Part shown: positions 5,652 to 11,764 of the stretch, piece by piece
How positions within the stretch are numbered: the stretch's first letter is position 1
Layout: each line of letters starts with the position of its first letter
Assembly: GCF_946478885.1 (NCBI RefSeq)
Contig: NZ_CAMLDX010000103.1
Coordinates: 1-11,764 of the forward strand
Length of the DNA stretch: 11,764 nt
Reading direction: 5' to 3'
DNA from: an uncultured Bacillus sp.
Lineage (GTDB): Bacteria; Bacillota; Bacilli; Bacillales_B; DSM-18226
Made by a program: the position numbers and the translations under genes
The notes under the pieces: model-generated
Seen by the model: only the letters and a program-made list of their open reading frames with translations
What the model was told of the DNA's origin: nothing
Databases searched by the model: none

Positions 5652-8157
5652 CATCTTGTTTGGAAATAATAACAGTGGAGTATTGAAAAGGTTAGCAAAG
5701 CGCTCCCTGAAATCCCAAAAAAACTATATCGCAATTCTGGCGATTATGCTTGCAACGCTATTATTTACCAGCCTTTTCACAATTGCCGTCAGCTTGCAGA
5801 TATCCATGCAGGACAGCAATATGCGAACAATCGGTACGTCTGCCCAAGTAGGCATAAAGCACATCACATTGGATGAATATGAAGCATTGAGTTCCGACAG
5901 CAGGATAAAAGCAGTAGGACACTCTATTATATTTGGAAATGCTGTAGGGGATTATTTTAACAAGATGCCCACAGAAGTACGCTGGGCCGATACAAATTAC
6001 GCAAAGTGGACATTCAACTATCCTGATGTGGGCAGACTGCCCGAAGAAAAAAAAGAGCTTGCCACCAGTAGGATTGTGTTGGCGGCTATGGGTATTCCCG
6101 CGGAAGTTGGTACACAGATTAAATTGACCTATACCGCAGATGCTGATACGATAACGGATACTTTTACATTGTGCGGTATTTGGGACGGCGATTCTGTGGC
6201 ATACCGACAAACCATCTTGCTTTCTGAACCCTACACAGAAAAAGTTGCTCCTGCTGTTCACGGTACATCTGATGGCACGGTAGCGGAATCTGCCGGGTAT
6301 ATCGACTGTGTTTTCATGCTCCCCTCTGCATGGAATATTGAAAAACAGGCAGAGGAAATTACAGAACAGTTCGGTTTAAGTGAGCGGGTGAACATTAACA
6401 CCGCATATAGCACCGCTGAAATAAACCTATCAACCATACTCCCAGTATTGGCAGGTATTTTAATGATTTTTATAGCTGGATATCTGCTGATTTACAATGT
6501 GTTTTATATCTCGATTGCACAGGACATCCGTTTTTACGGTATGCTGAAAATGCTGGGTACAACAGCAAAGCAAATTCGTAAAATCATATACAAAAAGGCA
6601 ATACATCTATCCTTAATCGGTATTCCTTTCGGTCTGGCTTTAGGCTGGCTTGTGGGTCGGTTATTGCTTCCAGCCATTATAGGAATGTTAGGTGAGGATA
6701 TGCGTGTGGTGATAACTGCAAATCCTCTTATCTTCTTTGCGGCTGTCGTTTTTGCATTGATAACCGTATTCATAAGCTGTCGGAAGCCCGCAAAAATAGC
6801 GGCTAAGGTTTCACCGATTGAGGCCCTACGCTATGTGGAACAGGCGTCAGGCAAGAAAAGGCAAAAGCGCAGCAGGCATATCAGCGCTACCATGATGGCA
6901 AAGGGAAATCTTGGCCGCAACAAGAAAAAGGTTGTAATTGTTACGCTTTCCTTTGCATTGAGTATTGTGCTGCTCAACAGCGTATATACCTATATCAATT
7001 CTTTCGATTTTGATAAATTTGTGTCTGATTTCAGTCTCACCGACTTTACCGTTGCTGACGCATCAATCATCAATAGCAATAGCCCGTTTAATACAGCGAA
7101 TGTAAGTAAGGATTTCACTGAGCAGGTCAAAAGTTTGGAGGGATTGGAAAACATTGGGAATATCTATTTGCAGAACACTCCCCAGCCGCTTGATGATGTG
7201 TCGCTGGAAAAGTTAAAGGAGCTGTCGGGACAGTCCGAGGCAGTTGCGAATGAGTACGGCAATTATGCGGTACGAAAGGAACATGGTGTGAACCTTTATG
7301 GCTTTGATGAATGGCCCGCTGAATATCTGCAAGTGATTGAGGGAACTGTGGATGAGGAACAATGGCAGTCGGGTAATGGTGTCTATGTTACTCCTATGCG
7401 AATGGTAGGTGACGGTACTTTGTCGTTATACCATCCGGGGGATCAGGTTACAATCACCTGTGGGGACGGAACGAACAAGACCTATAATGTCCTTGCCGTC
7501 GTGAATATACCAGGGGCTTTTTCCACCCCATTAAGTATTGATATGGGCGTGGAGTTTATATTGCCATCCGAGGAATTTCTGAATGATGTTGGTTCTGCGG
7601 ACTACTTACCGATGAAAACCGTTTTTGACATAGACGACGAGCATATTATTCCTACGGAAAACTGGCTGAAAAACTATACTGCCAACACGGACAGCAGTTT
7701 GGACTACTATTCAAAAGTTACCCTTCGACAGACATTCCAGAGCATGATAGATATGTTCCGCCTTGTCGGTGGTACGCTTTGTGCAATCCTCGCCCTGATT
7801 GGCATTTTGAATTTCATAAACTCCATGACTACCTCTATTCTCTCCCGGCACAAAGAAATTGCCATGCTGCAATCTGTCGGCATGACCGGGCGGCAGGTAA
7901 AGGAAATGCTGATCTTTGAGGGAATTGGTTACTCGTTGCTGGGGCTATCGTGTTCGTTGGTTCTTTCAATAATCGCCAGCGTAACAGTGGTACGGATGAT
8001 GGGCGCTGAATTGAGCTACTTTACTTGGCATTTTACGCTACTCCCAGTTGCCCTTTGTGTTGTTCCCCTGATTGTGATTACAGCTGTTATTCCTTTGCTG
8101 TGCTATAAAAAGATGGCGCAGAAAACAGTCGTTGAGCGTTTGAGAATAGCCGAATAA
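5644..8157 (+). CDS. FtsX-domain ABC transporter permease with two FtsX units (837 aa)
   Basis: This is the membrane subunit of the transporter. From hydrophobicity I see helices at about 28-50, 264-286, 320-342, 359-379, 429-449, 709-729, 760-783 and 799-819. The layout is therefore helix, large extracellular domain (about 51-263), three helices, then again helix, extracellular domain (about 450-705), three helices. That is a duplicated FtsX/MacB-like architecture, as opposed to the 10-helix BceB form with one large loop. Each FtsX unit ends with a motif near SPIEALRYV (about 390-398) or a VVERL tail. The GTG start at 5644 has AAGGGGG (5629-5635) 8 nt upstream and overlaps the ATPase stop by 8 bp. 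An in-frame ATG at 5584 has no such site and would overlap the ATPase by 68 bp. With the BceS-like kinase, a role in resisting or sensing a peptide antibiotic is plausible (inference). Confidence 0.93.
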   Translation: MNDILFGNNNSGVLKRLAKRSLKSQKNYIAILAIMLATLLFTSLFTIAVSLQISMQDSNMRTIGTSAQVGIKHITLDEYEALSSDSRIKAVGHSIIFGNAVGDYFNKMPTEVRWADTNYAKWTFNYPDVGRLPEEKKELATSRIVLAAMGIPAEVGTQIKLTYTADADTITDTFTLCGIWDGDSVAYRQTILLSEPYTEKVAPAVHGTSDGTVAESAGYIDCVFMLPSAWNIEKQAEEITEQFGLSERVNINTAYSTAEINLSTILPVLAGILMIFIAGYLLIYNVFYISIAQDIRFYGMLKMLGTTAKQIRKIIYKKAIHLSLIGIPFGLALGWLVGRLLLPAIIGMLGEDMRVVITANPLIFFAAVVFALITVFISCRKPAKIAAKVSPIEALRYVEQASGKKRQKRSRHISATMMAKGNLGRNKKKVVIVTLSFALSIVLLNSVYTYINSFDFDKFVSDFSLTDFTVADASIINSNSPFNTANVSKDFTEQVKSLEGLENIGNIYLQNTPQPLDDVSLEKLKELSGQSEAVANEYGNYAVRKEHGVNLYGFDEWPAEYLQVIEGTVDEEQWQSGNGVYVTPMRMVGDGTLSLYHPGDQVTITCGDGTNKTYNVLAVVNIPGAFSTPLSIDMGVEFILPSEEFLNDVGSADYLPMKTVFDIDDEHIIPTENWLKNYTANTDSSLDYYSKVTLRQTFQSMIDMFRLVGGTLCAILALIGILNFINSMTTSILSRHKEIAMLQSVGMTGRQVKEMLIFEGIGYSLLGLSCSLVLSIIASVTVVRMMGAELSYFTWHFTLLPVALCVVPLIVITAVIPLLCYKKMAQKTVVERLRIAE

Positions 8158-8170
8158 CAGCCTGATATTT

Positions 8171-8204
8171 AAAACGGTCGTCTTTTTTTGGGACGACCGT
8201 TTTT
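8171..8204 (+). terminator. Strong rho-independent terminator of the central module
   Basis: AAAACGGTCGTC (8171-8182) and GACGACCGTTTT (8192-8203) form a perfect 12-bp stem around a 9-nt loop, 13 bp after the permease stop. Its A/T flanks let it act from both directions. It closes the regulator-kinase-ATPase-permease transcript. Confidence 0.88.
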
Positions 8205-8293
8205 AAATGTCACAAGGTTGTGATATTTCAGCCGGATATACTACCAAAAATCCAGTTTGCCGTGACATTTCTGCGAGGCTTTGCTTTTAATAT
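8205..8293 (+). promoter_or_regulatory. Orphan copy of the module promoter/operator
   Basis: Directly after the terminator lies a second version of the region at 4852-4932. AAATGTCAC (8205-8213) faces GTGATATTTCAG (8220-8231). The box GTGACATTTCTGCGAGG (8262-8278) is identical over 17 bp to that at 4901. A -10-like TAATAT starts at 8288, again exactly 26 bp after the box start. Box to upstream site is 42 bp here against 32 bp before the ATPase gene, a difference of about one helical turn. It points rightward, but only an antisense pseudogene follows, so its original target gene seems to be lost. Confidence 0.6.
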
Positions 8294-8337
8294 TGTTGCC
8301 ATAAAGTAAAACTACCTGCCAGATGGCAGATACGTTC

Positions 8338-8640
8338 AATAGTCGTCACTACCCACTGCCAGTCCTTCAGTTTTACTATCTTCATCTGTTTTTGCTGAAA
8401 AAGAAACACAATGGGCACGTTTATGTGGCTGCGAGTTTCTTTGCAGAAGGAAAAGCTATCCATTTCTGGCTTAGAAACGTCTAAGGTAATTAGATCAGGT
8501 TCATATTTGAGCTTTTTTAAACCCTCACATCCATTTTCTGGGGTAAAAACAAGATACTCAAGTAGCTGAAAATAGTCTTTCAAGGGATCGAACAGATCTT
8601 TTTCATCATCAATAATCAGAATTTTTTCATGGTTACTTTC
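8338..8640 (-). pseudogene. Truncated, frameshifted copy of the minus-strand response regulator
   Basis: This matches the first ~100 codons of the regulator at 1726-2397. The start is kept at 8638-8640 with a GGGGAAAG site, but one base is missing in the run after the ATG, so translation would stop after four codons (ATGAAAAAATTCTGA). Further in, two extra A in GCTGAAAAAGAAAC shift the frame again just after VPIVFL. The phosphoacceptor motif has changed from LDVSMPEMDGF to LDVSKPEMDSF. The copy breaks off near the switch lysine, at the junction with the orphan promoter. The kinase-side half is absent, so it cannot be a working regulator. Confidence 0.88.
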
Positions 8641-8723
8641 CCCAATATAGTAGGTTCATCATTATTTTAACAATAATATAAAAAAGAATGAAATTTAGCG
8701 AGGGAATTGATGATATGAAGTGG
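8338..8723. repeat. Long direct repeat, copy B
   Basis: This is the counterpart of 2106-2490 in the same orientation. It includes the damaged regulator fragment, its ribosome binding site, the TAAAAT/TTCATT promoter region and the divergent ATGAAGTGG. Weak similarity continues to about 8761. The left junction is sharp: up to 8337 the sequence belongs to the orphan promoter region, and from 8338 it matches the regulator. Spacing from copy A is about 6.2 kb, and everything in the central module lies between. Confidence 0.85.
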
Positions 8724-8816
8724 AGAGGTGGAAATCTGTTAGGAATTTTCATTTTGATCGTGCAAGGGGAATTAGAGGGAGGCATTGCTGGATTTGTTGT
8801 AGAAGTCCTTTCGTAA
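8715..8816 (+). CDS. Small hypothetical ORF (33 aa), possibly a gene remnant
   Basis: The ATG is preceded by GAGGGAATTGATGAT, a fair ribosome binding site shared with the ORF at 2482. The product begins MKWRGGNLLGIFILIV, a positive N-terminus followed by a hydrophobic stretch, and ends at TAA 8814-8816. After that stop the same frame stays open for another ~36 codons to TAG, so this may be a broken gene of about 70 codons. I do not recognise the product. Copy A encodes an unrelated product after the first three residues. Confidence 0.25.
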   Translation: MKWRGGNLLGIFILIVQGELEGGIAGFVVEVLS

Positions 8817-8920
8817 TATTACGGGGAGAATTTGTTGTGGACATATGAAAAGTTCCATCTTGGATTGATACATTCATCATACTATTTCGTTGGAAAAAGT
8901 TAGATAATCAACACGCGTGA

Positions 8921-9082
8921 TTATTTTTCTTTCTTGTCTTTGACAATAAAACCAGCAACAAAAAAACAACCAAATCCCATAAGTATCTTGATTATTTGAC
9001 CTATTATTCCAATATCATCAATGGTTAATATAAATAAAAAAGACCCAAGAAAAATAAAAGGAATAGCAAGAAACCATCTCAA
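8921..9082 (-). CDS. Small two-helix membrane protein (53 aa)
   Basis: A TTG start at 9082-9080 follows AGGGGAGGG (9100-9092) at 9 nt, one of the strongest ribosome binding sites in the window. The product has a helix at about 3-20 (MRWFLAIPFIFLGSFLF), a short ILTIDDIG turn, a second helix at about 24-47 (ending FGCFFVAGFIV) and a charged tail KDKKEK. Length, hydrophobicity and the basic tail fit a genuine small membrane protein. I do not recognise a family. It stands alone, minus strand, with no clear promoter (a weak TTGGCA lies upstream). It falls below common ORF-length cut-offs and uses a rare start, so automatic annotation may miss it. Confidence 0.6.
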   Translation of the reverse strand: MRWFLAIPFIFLGSFLFILTIDDIGIIGQIIKILMGFGCFFVAGFIVKDKKEK

Positions 9083-9100
9083 AATATGAAACCCTCCCCT

Positions 9101-9463
9101 GATTTTATTAATGCCTATAGATCATAATTCGATAGTAGTTCATTTAAATTTTGCCAATTAAAAAAGGTACTTAGGAATCGCTTTTGATGCTGAGTCCAAA
9201 ATACCCTTAGAATTGAGAGTAAGGATTTAGACTAAAATGAAACGAACTTGATTAGCTAATATAATCCCAATCCTAATTTATGCCGCATATTTCTGAATGG
9301 ATATTATTGTATACGTTCAAAATATCGAGAATACGGCTTATTTCATATTTGCAACTCGCCGCTCGAATCATTTTTACTAAGGCATGAATTGATCTAAAAT
9401 GTCAGGGTGTGTCTGTTTTCTTGGCATAGTAAGGGACACAATATTCGACGTGAGCTCCTTTTT
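9101..9463. other. Non-coding stretch, nothing recognised
   Basis: I see stops in all frames that I read and no RNA gene. The stretch is AT-rich and may hold the promoter of the small minus-strand protein at its left end. Confidence 0.5.
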
Positions 9464-9588
9464 CGCGTCTCTTAAGCCGTTCATGGAGCACTATATTTCG
9501 CGTATCTCTATTTTACGCGTCTCAAGAGCCGTTTATGGAGCGCTTTATCTCGAGACTCCCCGTTTTTCGTGTCTCTGTTTTTGATATG
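9464..9588. repeat. Tandem repeat with 52-bp period, two and a half copies
   Basis: Copies start at 9464 (CGCGTCTC), 9516 (CGCGTCTC) and 9568 (CGTGTCTC), exactly 52 bp apart. The third is incomplete. Copies 1 and 2 agree at about 38 of 52 positions. The best-kept cores are CGCGTCTC and GCCGTTYATGGAGC. The spacing is constant although the sequences have diverged. It is not a CRISPR array, because there are no conserved repeat/variable spacer blocks. An open frame reads through it, but its product has no coding character. It may belong to an interspersed repeat family of the host genome. Confidence 0.7.
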
Positions 9589-9661
9589 TAATGTTATGGG
9601 GACAACAGTAAGTTTTTTTGTGGCATGTGAAAAGAGCACCTCCCCTTTCTAAAGAAGGCCA

Positions 9662-9786
9662 CTGAAAAAGTCCAACTAATTTAAAAGCTAAGACGAAACA
9701 ATACAATATATTGAAAATCAACATTCTTTAAATACTAGTTATAGATGTCCTTATAAGTTGTTTTTGATGGCTAGGTACTTTTTCAG
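9662..9786. mobile_element. Short inverted-repeat element, MITE-like or remnant IS ends
   Basis: CTGAAAAAGT (9662-9671) and ACTTTTTCAG (9777-9786) are perfect 10-bp inverted ends of a 125-bp AT-rich segment with no ORF. The outer flanks (GAAGGCCA on the left, CAATCTC on the right) pair only weakly. GGCCACTGAAAAAGTCC resembles, from memory, the ends of IS1182-like transposons in Firmicutes. No transposase is present, so this would be an internally deleted copy or a MITE. No target-site duplication is clear. Confidence 0.4.
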
Positions 9787-9882
9787 CAATCTCTTTTTAA
9801 AGTGGGGGGTTTTGTTATATGATATAAGTTGGGTTTCGATTGATTTATGGTCGAGTATATTATATGAACGCAGAAGAAAGAT

Positions 9883-11271
9883 GTGATTATTATATTAAAA
9901 AGCAGCTTTTGGAATTTGTTTGGTACTTTGATTGTGGTTTTGAGCGGTGCGGTGCTGACGTTATTGGCACCAAAGATCCTGTCTGTTGAGGATTTTGGTC
10001 TGTGGCGAACTTTTATGCTCTATTCTACCTATGCTGGAATCTTACATTTGGGGATTGCAGATGGGTATTTATTGAATAATGTCTCTTTGAGTCAATCGCA
10101 GGCTCTGAAAAATTTACGGAACAGCTTGCCTTTTTTAGTTCTGCAGCAAATAGTGATTTCCCTGCTGATCTTTCTTGTTCTGCTTTTCACGTTTGAAAAG
10201 AGCTCCAGTATTTTCATTGCAGCAGGTGTCTTGCTGTTTTCGATTGTCTTGAATATTCGTACGCTCATTGATAATTATCTCATCATCATTAAAGACTTTA
10301 AGACATCCAATATTGTCAAAATCCTAGATAAAGTCATTTATTTGATTTTGATTGTAATTATGATCGTCTTTTTAAAGGCAAGCTACGAACAGATTATGGT
10401 TTACAGCATTATTGCTTCTTTGTTGGCATTATTGATTTTATTTTGGAAGGTAAGGGCGCGGCCTGAAATACCAAAGCAATTTATTCAAAAAAATGTATCT
10501 AATATCAAGATTGGCAGCCAGTTATTCTATAGTAATATTCTGATTATCGTGTTATTTAACATTGATAGTATTGTAGTGAGCTTATTTTTAGGAAACATGA
10601 TTTTTGCGGTATTTTCCTTTGCCATCACAATCGTCATGTTAATCAATCAGTTCGCTGAGTCGATTTCTCAGGTTTTCTTCCCGTATCTGGCTACTGATTT
10701 GAAAGAAAATATGTTCAAGGTCAATAAAGTCATCGTGTTTGCGATCTTTGGTATTTGGCTGCTGATTATGCAGTTTACTTACTTGCTTGTTCCGGTCATT
10801 GAATGGGTATATCCAAAATATGCAGGCAGTATCCCGGTGCTACTGGTGTATTTGTTAATGTCGTTGTTTACCTTGATTATCAGGGTATCGCAGAACAATC
10901 TCTATAAGGTTCAATTGATGCAGGTGCGTTTTATTAAAATCGAATTGGTGGTATTTCTGTTTACGATTGTAAGCCTAGCCCTTTTGTACAAGCATCTTTC
11001 CATACTGGCTATTGCCTTTGTGATTTTGGCAGCTAGGGCAATATGGTATTTGCTCAATGAATTCGGCATCGGCAATAAGGATCGCTCGATTCTGTATCTG
11101 CTGGGCGGCTTCGTTATCTACAGTCTGTTGTTCTATCTGATTTATACTAGGGTGGACATGCTCATTGTGCAGATGCTTGCCTTCTTTATCATTTCACTGC
11201 CGGTTTATATTGGATTGATTAAAAAAATCAAAGGATCTAGACAGGCAAGTGTTCCATCCGGCTCACAATAA
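9883..11271 (+). CDS. Polysaccharide (lipid-linked oligosaccharide) flippase, MOP superfamily, Wzx-like (462 aa)
   Basis: This is an integral membrane protein likely to flip lipid-linked sugar units across the membrane for capsule, exopolysaccharide or wall glycan. It is hydrophobic throughout, with about 12-14 predicted helices and a length normal for the family. The N-terminus shows the family's typical pattern: helix, then APKILSVEDFGLW, then a helix and a GIADGYLLN segment. This resembles the LGPEDFGL...DLG region of Polysacc_synt proteins. The end is basic (KKIKGSRQASVPSGSQ). The start is GTG 9883, with only a weak AGAAAG site upstream. No better start is in frame, and I found no convincing promoter. 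No glycosyltransferase or polymerase gene is in the window: ~800 bp of non-coding DNA precedes it and ~490 bp follows, so it is either isolated or the edge of a broken cluster. The substrate is unknown. Confidence 0.85.
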   Translation: MIIILKSSFWNLFGTLIVVLSGAVLTLLAPKILSVEDFGLWRTFMLYSTYAGILHLGIADGYLLNNVSLSQSQALKNLRNSLPFLVLQQIVISLLIFLVLLFTFEKSSSIFIAAGVLLFSIVLNIRTLIDNYLIIIKDFKTSNIVKILDKVIYLILIVIMIVFLKASYEQIMVYSIIASLLALLILFWKVRARPEIPKQFIQKNVSNIKIGSQLFYSNILIIVLFNIDSIVVSLFLGNMIFAVFSFAITIVMLINQFAESISQVFFPYLATDLKENMFKVNKVIVFAIFGIWLLIMQFTYLLVPVIEWVYPKYAGSIPVLLVYLLMSLFTLIIRVSQNNLYKVQLMQVRFIKIELVVFLFTIVSLALLYKHLSILAIAFVILAARAIWYLLNEFGIGNKDRSILYLLGGFVIYSLLFYLIYTRVDMLIVQMLAFFIISLPVYIGLIKKIKGSRQASVPSGSQ

Positions 11272-11316
11272 TAGGGGAACATGTTATCAAGACCAAATTG
11301 ATAAAAATTCCAAATA

Positions 11317-11359
11317 GAGGTTGATACAAATTGGTCAAAAACCAATTTGTATCAACCTC
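11317..11359. repeat. Perfect 19-bp-stem hairpin downstream of the flippase gene
   Basis: GAGGTTGATACAAATTGGT (11317-11335) and ACCAATTTGTATCAACCTC (11341-11359) are exact reverse complements around the 5-nt loop CAAAA. No T-run follows on either strand, so it is not a classical terminator, although such a stem could stop or stabilise the flippase transcript. A partial echo precedes it: TATCAAGACCAAATTGATA (about 11286-11304). Confidence 0.8.
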
Positions 11360-11362
11360 ATA

Positions 11363-11397
11363 CTTTATTCAATCATCTTGCTTTTTATTGAATAAAG
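11363..11397. terminator. Second hairpin, possible terminator
   Basis: CTTTATTCAAT (11363-11373) and ATTGAATAAAG (11387-11397) pair perfectly over 11 bp around a 13-nt loop containing TTTTT. The stem is AT-rich and weak. Set 3 bp after the 19-bp hairpin, it may form a double terminator for the flippase transcript or be part of the same repeat element. Confidence 0.4.
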
Positions 11398-11764
11398 GGA
11401 TATGAAAATGGATTGCTGAATCAGCACATAGTATTTCAATTTGGCCTAATAACAACTTTGCAATAATCTATTTTTGGGATATATTTTTTCCAAAATCGTT
11501 GATCACCTAAAATGCACATTTAAAGCCAGTTAAAATATTGCTGAAAGTACAGCGATTATACAAGGAAATCAGCATTAGAAATCGAATTATAAAATATAAA
11601 AGAAGTTAATTTGATTACTGATCCTTGAAAAATAGTGAATAGCTAGTTTACGGGCTTGGTCGAATTTGCGTCCAAAGGGTGAGGTGTAATTAAGGACCCA
11701 AAAAGCACGCACCAAAGGGTCAACTCGATACATTATGTTACCGTATCGACAATCCATCGAGCGT
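11398..11764. other. Non-coding right edge with short repeats
   Basis: I see no gene. The last 100 bases hold a direct repeat CCAAAGGGT (11672-11680 and 11712-11720, 40 bp apart) and two small inverted repeats: GACCC (11695) with GGGTC (11717), and TCGATAC (11725-11731) with GTATCGA (11743-11749). The base composition changes here, which hints at the edge of another repeat or element that continues beyond the window. Confidence 0.4.

Noticed and set aside
9399..9584. Plus-strand open frame of 61 codons
   Set aside because: It reads through the 52-bp tandem repeat, has no good ribosome site and no protein-like composition.
9464..9588. CRISPR array
   Set aside because: The whole 52-bp unit is repeated and diverged; there are no short identical repeats with unique spacers and no cas genes.
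11440..11530. Minus-strand protein-like stretch (DQRFWKKYIPKIDYCK) as a gene remnant
   Set aside because: Only about 25 codons are open, with no start context and no recognised family.

Overview
The window looks like a low-GC Firmicute (Bacillota) chromosome or a large element in one. The signs are AT-rich intergenic DNA, strong AGGAGG-type ribosome binding sites, GTG/TTG starts, T-tailed hairpin terminators, OmpR-family two-component systems beside ABC transporters, and Gram-positive-style FtsX permeases. I cannot name the genus from sequence alone. The left and right parts are AT-rich. The central block (about 3132-8157) is visibly richer in G+C and uses different codons, which suggests it was acquired from another Firmicute lineage, perhaps clostridial (inference).

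Layout. (1) 1-2397, minus strand: a response regulator, a histidine kinase that overlaps it, a T-tailed hairpin, and then an ABC-2-type transporter ATPase cut off by the left edge. (2) 2398-3079: a regulatory and debris zone with the upstream region of that operon, a 46-codon ORF and a decayed ABC-2 permease fragment. (3) 3080-8204, plus strand: a complete four-gene sensing and export module. It consists of an OmpR-family regulator, a short-loop (intramembrane-sensing type) histidine kinase, a MacB/LolD-type ATPase and an 837-residue permease with two FtsX domains, closed by a strong terminator. (4) 8205-8723: an orphan copy of the module's promoter, followed by a damaged second copy of the minus-strand response regulator. 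(5) 8724-9882: mostly non-coding, with one unlisted 53-residue membrane protein, a 52-bp-period tandem repeat and a short inverted-repeat element. (6) 9883-11271: a lone MOP-superfamily (Wzx-like) polysaccharide flippase. (7) 11272-11764: two perfect hairpins, no gene seen, and more short repeats at the right edge.

How the genes work together. In the central module the short-loop kinase would sense an envelope signal, possibly through the transporter. The regulator would then drive its own operon and the transporter genes. The main observation of this window supports this: three places (3080, 4901 and 8262) carry the box GTGASATTTCTG, and in each a -10-like hexamer begins exactly 26 bp downstream of the box start. 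Two lie in front of module genes. The third lies past the module terminator and now points at debris, so a further target gene has probably been lost. The transporter promoters also carry an upstream GTGATATTTC site, at 32 bp and 42 bp from the box, a difference of about one helical turn. Near-identical direct repeats (2106-2490 and 8338-8723, about 6.2 kb apart) bracket the whole module and mark either how it arrived or how it could be lost.
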